A DNA stretch of 64,000 nt from Francisella sp. LA112445 (GTDB lineage: Bacteria > Pseudomonadota > Gammaproteobacteria > Francisellales > Francisellaceae): contig NZ_CP041030.1 of assembly GCF_012224145.1 (NCBI RefSeq), positions 744,001 to 808,000 on the forward strand, in the 5' to 3' direction. The notes beneath the pieces are model-generated. The model made no database searches, had not been told where the DNA came from, and saw only the letters and a program-made list of their open reading frames with translations. Positions within the stretch are counted from its first letter, which is position 1; every line of letters begins with the position of its first letter. Shown here piece after piece: positions 1 to 8,256 of this stretch. The position numbers and the translations under genes are program-made.

Positions 1-509
1 AAATAATCAATACCAATATTTTGCTTTATAAAATAATCTACTATCTCTTGACCAGTAGTTTCATAATGGCATTGTGTATTTAGTTTATTATCATATTGAT
101 TTATCAACATACCATTTGTTTGGTCAGCTATTGATTTTGCCTTGTTAACATAAAAGTCAGAATTCTGGTGATCAGCTGTGTTTTTGCATATTGTAAGATT
201 TGCACCAAAGCTTTCTATCATAGACCTTTTCATTGAACCAGTTTTTTCAGGACAAGTTATATGTACTGGATAATTATAAAGCTTTCCTATAGCTGCTAAT
301 GATGTGCCCATATTACCAGAGCTTGCTTCAACAATAGTTTGTTTGGCTTTTATTTGTTTATTTTTTATGAGATTTTCTAATATATATTTTGCAACTCTAT
401 CTTTTATGCTTCCTGTAGGGTTTAACCATTCACACTTTGCAAATACATTATGATTTGTATCTAGATTTTTAAGTTTTATGATAGGAGTATGACCAATTAA
501 AGATAGCAT
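1..509 (-). CDS. Cysteine synthase-like PLP enzyme (3' end outside window)
   Basis: N-terminal 169 residues of a fold-type II PLP enzyme of the cysteine synthase/cystathionine beta-synthase family, read leftwards and cut by the window edge. The family joins sulfide to O-acetylserine (or a related acceptor) in the cytosol. Visible: GHTPIIKL at residues 6-13, the PLP lysine in NPTGSIKDR (Lys36), and the substrate loop EASSGNMG (residues 61-68). The start at 509 gives the usual short N-terminus of this family. It is divergent from the small lipoprotein gene that follows. Substrate (CysK or CysM type) cannot be fixed from the fragment. Confidence 0.85.
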   Translation of the reverse strand, partial: MLSLIGHTPIIKLKNLDTNHNVFAKCEWLNPTGSIKDRVAKYILENLIKNKQIKAKQTIVEASSGNMGTSLAAIGKLYNYPVHITCPEKTGSMKRSMIESFGANLTICKNTADHQNSDFYVNKAKSIADQTNGMLINQYDNKLNTQCHYETTGQEIVDYFIKQNIGIDY

Positions 510-715
510 ATTTTCTAGGATGATTTGTTAAAACTTAATATATTTTAGCAAATGTTTGATAAATATTTATTTTATTTTAAAAGTATATTCTTGTAGAAAC
601 TTATCTCATATAAGTATTGTTTATATTTTATATAAGAATAAAGTATTTTATATGATCTTTATTTAATGAGAAACTAATGCAAAATAAAAGATTTAAATAA
701 AAAGGATAATTCAAT
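510..715. other. Divergent intergenic region
   Basis: About 200 bp of very AT-rich DNA between the divergent cysteine synthase-like gene and the small lipoprotein gene. It should carry both promoters. I see no convincing -35/-10 pair, hairpin or RNA gene in it. An AAGGAT ribosome binding site lies just before the next start. Confidence 0.4.
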
Positions 716-877
716 ATGAAAAAAATATTTTTAATTTCTACTCCATTAGTCGTTCTATTCTCATGTGCTACAGCTTTCCAAAATGAAAATATAACATTTA
801 TATCTGCAGATAATTCTCATCAATCTCAATATGATGAAATGAGAAGTATCGAGGATAGAATTAGTTCAGTACATTAG
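716..877 (+). CDS. Small predicted lipoprotein, 53 aa
   Basis: Short ORF starting at ATG 716 after a good AAGGAT ribosome binding site and ending with TAG at 877. The protein begins with two lysines and a hydrophobic stretch ending in VVLFSC (Cys17), a plausible lipobox; an alternative is signal peptidase I cleavage after ATA. The mature part is about 36 polar residues rich in Ser, Asp, Glu and Gln. No family recognised. It stands alone, convergent with mnmE 19 bp away. Small secreted proteins of this kind are often missed by gene callers, so expression is unproven. Confidence 0.55.
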   Translation: MKKIFLISTPLVVLFSCATAFQNENITFISADNSHQSQYDEMRSIEDRISSVH

Positions 878-896
878 TATAAATTTAGTTATAAAA

Positions 897-2249
897 TTAT
901 TTCCCAATACAGAAGCTTGAGAAAATTTCACCTAATAAATCATCTGAACTAAACTCTCCAGTAATTGTGTTTAGATATTCTTGGACTATCAAAAGCTCTT
1001 CAGCAAGTAGCTCGCCATTACCAAGATTTAATTGTTCTTTTGCTAGAGTTATATGCTCAAAGGCACTATTTATTGCGGTAACGTGTCTTTCACGAGCAGT
1101 ATAGATACTTTCATTTTGATTTGTATAGCCTACTTTTTTTAATATATGCTCTTTTAGTTTATCAATACCAATATTATTTCCTGCAGATATATATATATGG
1201 TTATCTTGATTTTGAGGTGTATCTTTTAGTAGGTCTATTTTGTTATGAACATATGTAATATCAATATCTTTAGGTATTTGATCATAAAACTCAGGAATGA
1301 TCTCTTTAATATCGCTAAATTTAACATTACTATTAGTATAGTCATCTGTCACAAAAAGAACTTGATCAGCTTCTTGGATCTTAGCAATAGCTCTTTTGAT
1401 ACCTTCGCTTTCAATAATATCATCACTACTGCGTAAGCCAGCAGTATCAATTATATGCATTGGCACACCATTGATTTGGATATGTTCTTTGACAATATCT
1501 CTAGTTGTACCAGCAATTGATGTTACAATTGCTGACTCTTTACCAGCAAGGGCATTTAAAAGGCTAGATTTACCAGCATTAGGTTTACCAACTAATATTA
1601 AAGTAATTCCTTCTGATAATATAACACCTTGCTTACAGCTGTTTCTGACATCTAATATGGTTTGATATATTTGTTCTAGAGAGTTATGTATCTTTGTGTC
1701 TTCTAAAAAGTTTATTTCTTCTTCAGGGAAATCTATAGAAGCTTCCACATACATTCTTAAATAAATTAACTTTTCTAGAAGATTATTTATCTCTTTAGAG
1801 AAATCTCCCTGTAATGATTTGGCCGCAGATTTAGCAGCAATTTCTGATGATGCATTTATAATATCAGCAACTGCTTCAGCTTGAGCTAGGTCAAGTTTAT
1901 TATTTAAGAAAGCTCTTTCAGTAAATTCACCAGCCTTAGCCATGCGTGCACCGCACTTTAAGGCAGCTTTTATAATTAGATTAAGTATAAAAGGGTTGCC
2001 ATGTGCTTGAATCTCAACAACATCTTCACCCGTATATGAAAAAGGTGCATTGAAATATATTGCAATACCATTATCTATAACTTCTTGATCATTATAGATG
2101 GTGCAAAATGTGGCATATCGAGGCTTTAATTCTTTTAGAGTGAGCTTTTGTGATATTTCTAAAGCATTTGGACCTGATATTCTGATGATTCCAATACCAC
2201 CATTGCCTTGAGGAGTTGCTATCGCAACAATAGTATCTTTTGTATACAT
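897..2249 (-). CDS. mnmE: tRNA uridine-5-carboxymethylaminomethyl modification GTPase MnmE
   Basis: With MnmG, MnmE installs the cmnm5 (or nm5) group on the wobble uridine of tRNAs decoding two-codon families; it is cytosolic and dimeric. The 450-residue length is normal. The N-terminal folate-binding domain starts TKDTIVAIATPQGNGGIGI. The G domain shows GKPNAGKSSL (P-loop), TTRD (G2) and DTAG (G3). The C-terminus ends with the canonical FCIGK box, whose cysteine is conserved in the family. It lies 3 bp downstream of the small membrane protein gene on the same strand, so the two are probably cotranscribed. mnmG is not in the window. Confidence 0.97.
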   Translation of the reverse strand: MYTKDTIVAIATPQGNGGIGIIRISGPNALEISQKLTLKELKPRYATFCTIYNDQEVIDNGIAIYFNAPFSYTGEDVVEIQAHGNPFILNLIIKAALKCGARMAKAGEFTERAFLNNKLDLAQAEAVADIINASSEIAAKSAAKSLQGDFSKEINNLLEKLIYLRMYVEASIDFPEEEINFLEDTKIHNSLEQIYQTILDVRNSCKQGVILSEGITLILVGKPNAGKSSLLNALAGKESAIVTSIAGTTRDIVKEHIQINGVPMHIIDTAGLRSSDDIIESEGIKRAIAKIQEADQVLFVTDDYTNSNVKFSDIKEIIPEFYDQIPKDIDITYVHNKIDLLKDTPQNQDNHIYISAGNNIGIDKLKEHILKKVGYTNQNESIYTARERHVTAINSAFEHITLAKEQLNLGNGELLAEELLIVQEYLNTITGEFSSDDLLGEIFSSFCIGK

Positions 2250-2252
2250 TTT

Positions 2253-2504
2253 TTATTTTAATTTTTGATTGGAGTTAAAATCTTCGGAGGAATCTTCTTC
2301 TTGATCGATGACTCTGCCTTTCTTGCGGCCATTTCTATTAAAGAAGTCAGCATTTTGTTTCATTATTCTTCTACGTAGAATAAATGAAGATATCATTAGG
2401 AAAATTATCAAAAATACAAATATCGGAGCAAAAATTATAAACGACACTACAGCTACCAAGATTAGCCCTAGTGATGTTAAAATTTGTTTCACATTGTTGT
2501 TCAT
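2253..2504 (-). CDS. Small membrane protein of unknown function, 83 aa
   Basis: A hydrophobic segment of roughly 40 residues (about 10-48, enough for one long or two short membrane helices) is followed by RRR and a charged cytoplasmic tail rich in Lys, Asp, Glu and Asn. The positive-inside rule places the tail in the cytosol. No family recognised. It is 3 bp upstream of mnmE on the same strand, the position held by yidC in many gammaproteobacteria, but it does not resemble YidC. Membership of a mnmE operon is inferred from spacing. Confidence 0.6.
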   Translation of the reverse strand: MNNNVKQILTSLGLILVAVVSFIIFAPIFVFLIIFLMISSFILRRRIMKQNADFFNRNGRKKGRVIDQEEDSSEDFNSNQKLK

Positions 2505-2632
2505 TTCTTTTCTTTATAATATTTAGCTTGTATAATGTAAGTATATCACTTTAGTGGTTATTATAAATAGGGCTCTAAAAGTTTATATAATAAATTTAAA
2601 GGGTTCGGTGTTCAAAAACTGGAGGTTTATTT

Positions 2633-2947
2633 ATGAATATTCAAATTACTGGTAGGCACGTAGAAGTTACTGATGCAATCAAAGGTTATGTGGATGAAAA
2701 AATAGGAAAAGTAGAGCATTACTTTGATCATATAACGTCTACGAAAGTTATCTTAGCTGTTGAGAAAGAGCAGCAAGTTGCTGAAGCTATAGTAATTGTA
2801 CCTGGTAGTGAGTTTGTGGCAAAAGCTGAAGATAAGGATCTTTATGCAGCTATCGATATGCTAGAAGATAAGTTAGCACGTCAACTTAAGAAGCATAAAA
2901 ATAAAATGAGATGTAATCATAGTACTACACCAGCTCATAGTGAATAA
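2633..2947 (+). CDS. hpf: Ribosome hibernation promoting factor HPF (short form)
   Basis: Small ribosome-associated factor of the HPF/YfiA family; the short form promotes 100S ribosome dimers in stationary phase by binding the 30S decoding site. It starts [20 protein letters not shown], the typical N-terminus, and is 104 residues, so it lacks the long-form C-terminal dimerisation domain. An ACTGGAGGTT ribosome binding site precedes the ATG. It leads a cluster with ptsN 32 bp downstream, an order common in proteobacteria, where the pair often follows rpoN; rpoN is absent here. Confidence 0.93.
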   Translation: MNIQITGRHVEVTDAIKGYVDEKIGKVEHYFDHITSTKVILAVEKEQQVAEAIVIVPGSEFVAKAEDKDLYAAIDMLEDKLARQLKKHKNKMRCNHSTTPAHSE

Positions 2948-2979
2948 TTCTTCTTACTCAAAAAATATTTAATCAATTT

Positions 2980-3435
2980 ATGAATTTAAAAGCTCTTATA
3001 GATAAAAAGAATATTATCTTAAACCTTAATATCGAATCTAAAAAACGTCTGATCGAATTTATTGCTAATAGACTAGCCGTATCATATCCTGAGATTGATG
3101 AAGATTCTGTGCTTAGAAGTATTTATAGCAGAGAAAGGATAGGTAATACCTACATTGGTAAAAATATTTATATTCCTCACTGTAGGGTTAAAAATTTGGA
3201 CACAACTAAGATAATTATAGTAACACTTAAAAACACATACCATGATGACTCTGTTGATGAGGATATAAAAATGGCAATAGGGGTATTTTTCCCCGATAAT
3301 ATTTCTGAAATTCATATAGAATTATTAAAACAGCTGGCTTTATTTATTAAGGCTGATACAACACAAAAATATTTTGATCAAGTAAAAACGGTCGATGATT
3401 TATATAAGTTAATTACTAGTACATATAATGGATAG
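2980..3435 (+). CDS. ptsN: PTS IIA-like nitrogen regulatory protein (EIIA-Ntr)
   Basis: Regulatory phosphocarrier of the nitrogen-related PTS, phosphorylated by PtsP/NPr and known in other bacteria to control potassium transport and stress responses. The 151-residue protein has the EIIA-2 fold signature, with the likely phosphorylated histidine in IPHCRV (His67). It follows hpf and overlaps trmJ by 8 nt, suggesting translational coupling. No clear Shine-Dalgarno precedes its ATG. Divergence at the C-terminus is moderate, but length and His motif support the call. Confidence 0.88.
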   Translation: MNLKALIDKKNIILNLNIESKKRLIEFIANRLAVSYPEIDEDSVLRSIYSRERIGNTYIGKNIYIPHCRVKNLDTTKIIIVTLKNTYHDDSVDEDIKMAIGVFFPDNISEIHIELLKQLALFIKADTTQKYFDQVKTVDDLYKLITSTYNG

Positions 3436-4168
3436 ATTACTAAAAAATATAAGAATAGTGCTTGTTGAACCATCTCATAGTGGAAATGTTGGTTCTACAG
3501 CAAGAGCAATGCTAAATATGGGATTAACAAATCTCTGGTTGGTGAATCCAAAGAAAGGTATAGATGATGAAGCTATTGCATTATCATGCCATGCTACAGA
3601 AGTAGTAAAAAGTGCAAAGATAGTTGATTCATTAGATGATGCATTAGAAGGTATTGATTATGTAGTTGGAACAAGTGCTAGGGTAAGAAGAGTTTCACTA
3701 CCAATAGAACCTATATCAAAAGTAGCTACAAATATTCTAAATAAAATTCAAAAATCTGATGAAAAAGTTGCAATACTTTTTGGTCGTGAAAGAACAGGAC
3801 TTTTGAATGAGGAGCTTTTGATGAGTAATGTACATGCCTATATTCCATCTAATGAAGGTTATACTTCGTTAAATTTAGCTCAAGCTGTTCAATTAGTTGC
3901 TTATGAAATACATAAACAGATGATTGAAATTACAGATGCTAAAGATGTTCCGGAATATAATCACTTACATAAAAAGGCTTCGATAAAAGAGTTACAAGGT
4001 CTTTATCAGCATCTTGAGAATAGCATGATAGAGTCAGGTTTTTTAGATAAAAATAAACCAGGTCATGTTATGGATAAGTTAAGAAGACTTTTTCAAAGAA
4101 GTGAGTTGGAAAGTCAAGAAGTAAATATTTTAAGAGGTTTCTTAAGTTCTATTGATAATAAGGGGTAG
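3428..4168 (+). CDS. trmJ: tRNA (cytidine/uridine-2'-O-)-methyltransferase TrmJ
   Basis: SPOUT-class methyltransferase that 2'-O-methylates nucleotide 32 of tRNAs. The 246-residue protein has the N-terminal SPOUT segment IRIVLVEPSHSGNVGSTARA, where the NxGxxAR loop binds RNA. The SAM knot segments are FGRERTGL and YTSLNLAQAVQ. It overlaps ptsN by 8 nt and is followed 10 bp later by rnhB, so hpf-ptsN-trmJ-rnhB looks like one transcript. Confidence 0.93.
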   Translation: MDRLLKNIRIVLVEPSHSGNVGSTARAMLNMGLTNLWLVNPKKGIDDEAIALSCHATEVVKSAKIVDSLDDALEGIDYVVGTSARVRRVSLPIEPISKVATNILNKIQKSDEKVAILFGRERTGLLNEELLMSNVHAYIPSNEGYTSLNLAQAVQLVAYEIHKQMIEITDAKDVPEYNHLHKKASIKELQGLYQHLENSMIESGFLDKNKPGHVMDKLRRLFQRSELESQEVNILRGFLSSIDNKG

Positions 4169-4178
4169 TAATCGTTAG

Positions 4179-4745
4179 ATGATTATTTTAGGTATAGATG
4201 AGGCTGGAAGAGGTCCTCTTTCAGGTCCAGTTGTTGCTGCAGGAGTTATATTAGATAGTAATAACAGTATTGAAGGATTGAATGACTCTAAAAAGCTCAG
4301 CGATAAAAAACGTGAACTACTATATGAGGAAATTATTTCAAAAGCAAAAGCTTACTCAATAGTTGAGATTTCACCTCAAGAGATAGATGATTTAAATATC
4401 TTACAGGCAACTTTAAAAGCGATGAAACAAGTTGCTGATAGTTTAGTAGGGCAATTTGATAAAGCTTTAGTTGATGGTAATAGACTACCACAGTGGGGTT
4501 ATCAATCTGAAGCAATAGTAAAAGGTGATTCTAAAGTTCTAGAAATATCAGCAGCTTCTATATTGGCAAAGGTGTATAGAGATAGAATATGTCTAGAGCA
4601 TGATAAAGTTTATCCTGAGTATGGTTTTGCTAAGCATAAAGGCTATCCAACTAAAGATCACTTAGAAAAGATAAAACAGTATGGTGTTTTAGATATCCAT
4701 AGAAAAAGCTATAAGCCAGTTGCTAACTTATTGAAATCCGATTAA
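4179..4745 (+). CDS. rnhB: Ribonuclease HII
   Basis: Endonuclease that cuts the RNA strand of RNA-DNA hybrids and removes single ribonucleotides from DNA. The 188-residue protein shows the type 2 RNase H signature GIDEAGRGPLSGPVVAAG, with the first two catalytic acidic residues in DEAGRG, then a further acidic site in LVDGNRLP and SILAKVYRDR. The C-terminus KHKGYPTKDHL is typical. It is in line with trmJ upstream and a GNAT gene 7 bp downstream. Confidence 0.96.
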   Translation: MIILGIDEAGRGPLSGPVVAAGVILDSNNSIEGLNDSKKLSDKKRELLYEEIISKAKAYSIVEISPQEIDDLNILQATLKAMKQVADSLVGQFDKALVDGNRLPQWGYQSEAIVKGDSKVLEISAASILAKVYRDRICLEHDKVYPEYGFAKHKGYPTKDHLEKIKQYGVLDIHRKSYKPVANLLKSD

Positions 4746-4752
4746 AGAAGTT

Positions 4753-5277
4753 ATGAAGATCTCATCAGATATTGAAAATATCAAGTTAAGAAAGGCTAAT
4801 CAACATGATGTGAGCTTTATTGTAAGTCTAGAAAATGATCTCGACAATAGTTTATATATTGGTAAGTGGGATTATGATACTCATAAATTAGCATTAGAAA
4901 ATAACGACATCGTATATTTTATAATACAAGATCATTTAGCTAAAGATGTTGGATATGTGATACTTACAGATTTATATAATAAGCATAATTCTATCCATAT
5001 CAAACGTATTATTATTGATGCATCTAGTAAAGGTAAAGGCTATGGAAAAGAAGCTTTAAAGCTTATATTAGATTGGATCTTTAAAAATACTCAGGCTCAT
5101 AGAGTGTGGTTAGATGTTAAAGATTTTAACTCTAAGGCTATCCATATTTATAAATCTGCTGGATTTGTTATAGAAGGTACTCTAAGAGATTGTGAATTTA
5201 ATACTTTAATAAATAAATATGAATCATTTCATATAATGTCTATTCTTAGAGAAGAGTATGAAAGAAATTTAAATTAA
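4753..5277 (+). CDS. GNAT family N-acetyltransferase
   Basis: 174-residue acetyltransferase of the RimI/RimJ-like GNAT superfamily. The acetyl-CoA loop is seen as SKGKGYGKEALKLILDW (Q/RxxGxG/A type), followed by HRVWLDVKDFNSKAIHIYKSAGF, the usual motif B region. The substrate is unknown; relatives act on ribosomal protein termini, polyamines or antibiotics. It closes the hpf-rnhB cluster and is convergent with mglB 14 bp away. Confidence 0.8.
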   Translation: MKISSDIENIKLRKANQHDVSFIVSLENDLDNSLYIGKWDYDTHKLALENNDIVYFIIQDHLAKDVGYVILTDLYNKHNSIHIKRIIIDASSKGKGYGKEALKLILDWIFKNTQAHRVWLDVKDFNSKAIHIYKSAGFVIEGTLRDCEFNTLINKYESFHIMSILREEYERNLN

Positions 5278-5291
5278 GAAATATTTTAGAG

Positions 5292-5699
5292 TTAATCTAA
5301 AGTAAGAATGTTGTCAGTATCTGATTCACCAACCTTTTTAGGGTTAGCTGTCTCATCATCTTCACCTTCATTTACATTGATTCCATAACCAAATTCACGA
5401 GCATATATTCCTTGCTCTGTTTCTTTAGAAAATACTTCTAAAACAGCTTCCATAGGAATATTTACAGACATTGGTTCGCCATCAAAAGTAGCTTCGAATG
5501 TTATATGGTTATCATCTATATTTAGATTTTGAACTGCTTGTGGAGATAAGTCTAAAAGTATTTTTTTATCTTCATCTATATAGTTTGTTGGAACTACTAC
5601 ATCTTCATACTCTGTATCAATAAGTACGTATGGAGTAAAACCATGATCAACTAACCAATTGTATGTTGCCTTAACTATATAGGCTCTAAGCATAGCCAT
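5292..5699 (-). CDS. mglB: Macrophage growth locus protein MglB (SspB-like)
   Basis: SspB-family protein, 135 residues from the start chosen here. In E. coli SspB delivers ssrA-tagged substrates to ClpXP; in Francisella mglB is cotranscribed with the virulence regulator mglA. It begins MAMLRAYIVKATYNWLVDHG and ends in an acidic tail with a final hydrophobic ILTLD, the usual ClpX-binding type of end. I chose ATG 5699 because AGGAG lies 6 nt upstream, inside the end of mglA, and the mglA stop is immediately before it. A start at 5744 would add 15 residues and lacks support. Confidence 0.92.
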   Translation of the reverse strand: MAMLRAYIVKATYNWLVDHGFTPYVLIDTEYEDVVVPTNYIDEDKKILLDLSPQAVQNLNIDDNHITFEATFDGEPMSVNIPMEAVLEVFSKETEQGIYAREFGYGINVNEGEDDETANPKKVGESDTDNILTLD

Positions 5700-5700
5700 A

Positions 5701-6318
5701 TTAAGCTCCTTCTCCTTTGATAGTTTTGATGAAACTAGGTTCACTAAGTAATTCTTTAATTTCTTTAATAATATTCTTATCTTTTGTAGGAATAGAAATC
5801 TTTAACTTAATGAAGTAATAAAAAACAAAAGTTATTATTAGAGTTAAAACATTAATGTTTTGAGCATCTGGATTGCTCTCAGCATTTACTTCTCTTTCAT
5901 TAACAATTGTTCTATATGTGCTAATCAAATCTTTCTGCATCGCTTTTTTAATTTCCTCTGCTTCTTCTTCACCTAAGTAAGGATTTTGCAGAGAAGTGAT
6001 GTTTTGTAAGAATGTTTTATTAACGTGTTCTAATAGAATTCTCGCATTAGCTCGCTGTTTTGGGAAAACAGGAAACATAGGAGGGAAAGGGTATAAGTCT
6101 TCAATAGCCTCTATAATTACATTAAGTCTATATACAGCAAAGTCTTCTGTAGTTAATGTAGGAATATTGCCATTTGGTGTAATGATATTTAATTCTTCTA
6201 GATGTTTTGAGTTGTTTGGATCTGAAACATCTACAATTTTCGCATTAGCACCTTTGATAGATAGTATCATGCGTACGATGTCGCTATAGATATCATCCTT
6301 TTTTGTGTATAAAACCAA
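5701..6318 (-). CDS. mglA: Macrophage growth locus protein MglA (SspA-like transcription regulator)
   Basis: 205-residue glutathione-S-transferase-fold regulator. In Francisella, MglA pairs with SspA, binds RNA polymerase and, with PigR and ppGpp, activates the pathogenicity island genes. The sequence LYTKKDDIYSDIVRMIL and PPMFPVFPKQRANARILLE match MglA as I recall it, and the exact length of 205 agrees. Start is TTG 6318, preceded by a perfect AGGAGG at 8 nt spacing; no in-frame ATG is nearby. The stop touches the mglB start. It lies downstream of rplM-rpsI, as sspA does in E. coli. The start codon lies in a perfect hairpin (see separate entry). Confidence 0.94.
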   Translation of the reverse strand: MVLYTKKDDIYSDIVRMILSIKGANAKIVDVSDPNNSKHLEELNIITPNGNIPTLTTEDFAVYRLNVIIEAIEDLYPFPPMFPVFPKQRANARILLEHVNKTFLQNITSLQNPYLGEEEAEEIKKAMQKDLISTYRTIVNEREVNAESNPDAQNINVLTLIITFVFYYFIKLKISIPTKDKNIIKEIKELLSEPSFIKTIKGEGA

Positions 6319-6326
6319 GGTTTTAT
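6309..6326 (-). promoter_or_regulatory. Perfect hairpin over the mglA start codon
   Basis: On the mglA strand ATAAAACC is followed by TT and GGTTTTAT, an 8-bp perfect inverted repeat whose 2-nt centre is the first two bases of the TTG start. It begins directly after the AGGAGG Shine-Dalgarno (6327-6332). The arms are AT-rich except for the inner CC/GG. It could reduce or thermally tune mglA translation; that role is inferred. Confidence 0.5.
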
Positions 6327-6385
6327 CCTCCTAGTGATAATAAAATAAAAAGAATAATAAAAGAGTGTAATATAAAAAAGATATA

Positions 6386-6775
6386 TTAACGCTTAGAGAA
6401 CTGTCTTCTTCTACGAGCTTTTCTAAGACCAGGCTTTTTACGCTCAACTTTACGAGGGTCACGTGTAACGAAACCTGCTTCACGAAGAGCTGGTTTAAGA
6501 TCTTCATCATACTCGATAAGAGCTCTAGTAACACCAAGACGGATAGCACCAGCTTGACCAGTAGTTCCACCACCTTTTACAGTTACTTTAAAATCAAAGT
6601 TATCTGTATTGTTAGTAAGTTCTAAAGGCTGTTTAACAACCATGCAATCTGTTTCACGACATAGGTATTGCTCTAATGGAAGACCATTAACGATGAATTG
6701 ACCAGTACCTTTTTTCATAAATACACGAGCTACAGAACTTTTACGACGACCTGTACCATAATTATATTCTGACAT
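6386..6775 (-). CDS. rpsI: 30S ribosomal protein S9
   Basis: Small-subunit protein whose C-terminal tail reaches the P-site tRNA. 129 residues from ATG 6775, starting [19 protein letters not shown] and ending in the conserved basic tail RRRQFSKR. I prefer 6775 over the ATG at 6784 because AAGG lies about 9 nt upstream of 6775 but directly abuts 6784. It follows rplM by 15 bp, the universal L13-S9 operon, and is followed by mglA. Confidence 0.97.
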   Translation of the reverse strand: MSEYNYGTGRRKSSVARVFMKKGTGQFIVNGLPLEQYLCRETDCMVVKQPLELTNNTDNFDFKVTVKGGGTTGQAGAIRLGVTRALIEYDEDLKPALREAGFVTRDPRKVERKKPGLRKARRRRQFSKR

Positions 6776-6790
6776 TTTTACCATCCTTTA

Positions 6791-7219
6791 TTAAATATTG
6801 TGAGCTTGAGGTTGTTGAGCTGTATGTGGGTGATTTTCACCTGCATAAACCTTTAACTTTTTGAACATTGCACGACCTAGTGGAGTTCTAGGAAGCATAC
6901 CTTTTACAGCTTTTTCAATAGCTCTTTCTGGATGAGTTGCTATTAGCTTCTCAAAAGATACTGATTTGATACCGCCAATATAGCCTGTGTGGTGGTGGTA
7001 AATTTTACCTTTTCTTTTGTTACCAGTTACAGTTACTTTCTCAGCATTAACGATAACAACATAGTCACCAGTATCCATATGAGGAGTATATTCTGGCTTG
7101 TTTTTACCTCTTAGGATCATTGCTACTTCTGTAGCTAGACGACCTAAAGTTTTATCTGTAGCATCAATCAAAAGCCATTCTCTTTTGATATTTGATGGTT
7201 TTGCAGTAAACGTTTTCAT
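6791..7219 (-). CDS. rplM: 50S ribosomal protein L13
   Basis: Large-subunit protein needed early in 50S assembly. 142 residues from ATG 7219, the same as E. coli L13, starting [20 protein letters not shown]. The motifs DKTLGRLAT and [10 protein letters not shown] are typical. AAAGGA lies 7 nt upstream of 7219; the upstream in-frame start at 7246 lacks a ribosome binding site. First gene of the rplM-rpsI operon. A leader hairpin lies about 60-80 nt before the start. Confidence 0.97.
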   Translation of the reverse strand: MKTFTAKPSNIKREWLLIDATDKTLGRLATEVAMILRGKNKPEYTPHMDTGDYVVIVNAEKVTVTGNKRKGKIYHHHTGYIGGIKSVSFEKLIATHPERAIEKAVKGMLPRTPLGRAMFKKLKVYAGENHPHTAQQPQAHNI

Positions 7220-7277
7220 CTTTTTTCCTTTATTTATTGTTGTCAATTACTCAGTTTTTGCAAAAAATTCTTAACTT

Positions 7278-7298
7278 TGCGAGTAAATATAGCTCGCA
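7278..7298 (-). promoter_or_regulatory. Leader hairpin upstream of rplM
   Basis: On the rplM strand TGCGAG pairs with CTCGCA across a 9-nt AT-rich loop, in a leader that is otherwise very AT-rich. L13 is known to repress its own mRNA in E. coli, so this could be part of an L13-binding leader. No U-run follows, so it is not a simple terminator. Function is inferred. Confidence 0.4.
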
Positions 7299-7372
7299 CC
7301 ACTTTAAAAATTTAAGCAGTCTATATAATACATTTTCTATGGTGGATAAGCAAATTATTTATCAAATATTTT

Positions 7373-8137
7373 TTATTTGCCTTCTTCCATTTTACTAATT
7401 GTATCGTGGCTGAAATTCTCTATATTGGTGTTTTGATATTTTTTAGTATCTGGAAGTATAATTTGGAAGTTATTTACTTTTTCTATTTGAGCATTAACTT
7501 GAGCTGACTGAAAACTATATACATGATAAACATGAGAGTTATCTTTCGTTATAAAATGAAAATGGAATCCTGGAACTGCTACACTAGATAAATATTTCGG
7601 ACTATATATGCCTATAAGAGTTCCTTCAACATTTTTTAAATCATGGAATTTTTGATTTTTAGTAATCCACTGGCTTAAAGTATATCCTTTTTGAGCTGGT
7701 GGAATTGTTCTAGCATGAATTTTTGAGAATTTTCCAGTAATCTTAATTATATAAAAATAATTATCTCCATATAATTTGTTTTTGATGATAGATAGTATCT
7801 TTGAGATAGTTAAACTATTATAATTAGTGCTTATTTGTGGTTTTGAGAAACTAAACACATCCGCGAATGGAACGGTGATATTTCCTTTTAGAGGTATTGC
7901 TTTGCCACTAATATCGCTAAGGTAAGCTTTATCTTTAAATATTATCATTTCACCTTTAGCACCCTCTATTGTTCCAAGGCCATATTGACCTTTACTTTCT
8001 AAATCTTTTAGAGATGTGTCACTAGAGTATATACCGTTTGTTAATGATGTTATTGTACCTGCTTGATAGATTATATTTGAAGCAAATAAGTAATTTGAAA
8101 TAGTTAAAAGACCTAATATTAGTAGTAATTTTTTCAT
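7373..8137 (-). CDS. Exported alpha-acetolactate decarboxylase
   Basis: Converts 2-acetolactate to acetoin and CO2. 254 residues: a signal peptide (MKKLLLILGLLTISNYLFAS, cleavage near residue 19-20), then the family's GTIEGAKGEMI-type segment. The zinc site is His192, His194 and His205, with exactly the HxH-x10-H spacing known for Bacillus brevis ALDC. Cytosolic in many bacteria, but here predicted to be periplasmic or secreted. No acetolactate synthase or butanediol dehydrogenase lies nearby. It stands alone downstream of an AT-rich spacer, with the amine-oxidase-like gene upstream on the same strand. Confidence 0.85.
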   Translation of the reverse strand: MKKLLLILGLLTISNYLFASNIIYQAGTITSLTNGIYSSDTSLKDLESKGQYGLGTIEGAKGEMIIFKDKAYLSDISGKAIPLKGNITVPFADVFSFSKPQISTNYNSLTISKILSIIKNKLYGDNYFYIIKITGKFSKIHARTIPPAQKGYTLSQWITKNQKFHDLKNVEGTLIGIYSPKYLSSVAVPGFHFHFITKDNSHVYHVYSFQSAQVNAQIEKVNNFQIILPDTKKYQNTNIENFSHDTISKMEEGK

Positions 8138-8256
8138 GGTACCCCTTTTTGATTAGGTGTCTTAACTTTATAATAGTCATTCAATATATTTTTGCAATAT
8201 TTAAAGTAGATTTGAGATATCAAAAGGTGATAAATATAGAAACTCTTGATCAAGTC

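Noticed and set aside
5701-6318. Annotation as SspA rather than MglA
   Set aside because: SspA and MglA are homologues in Francisella. The 205-residue length, the TKKDDIYSDIVRMIL start and the mglB partner fit MglA; Francisella SspA lies at another locus.
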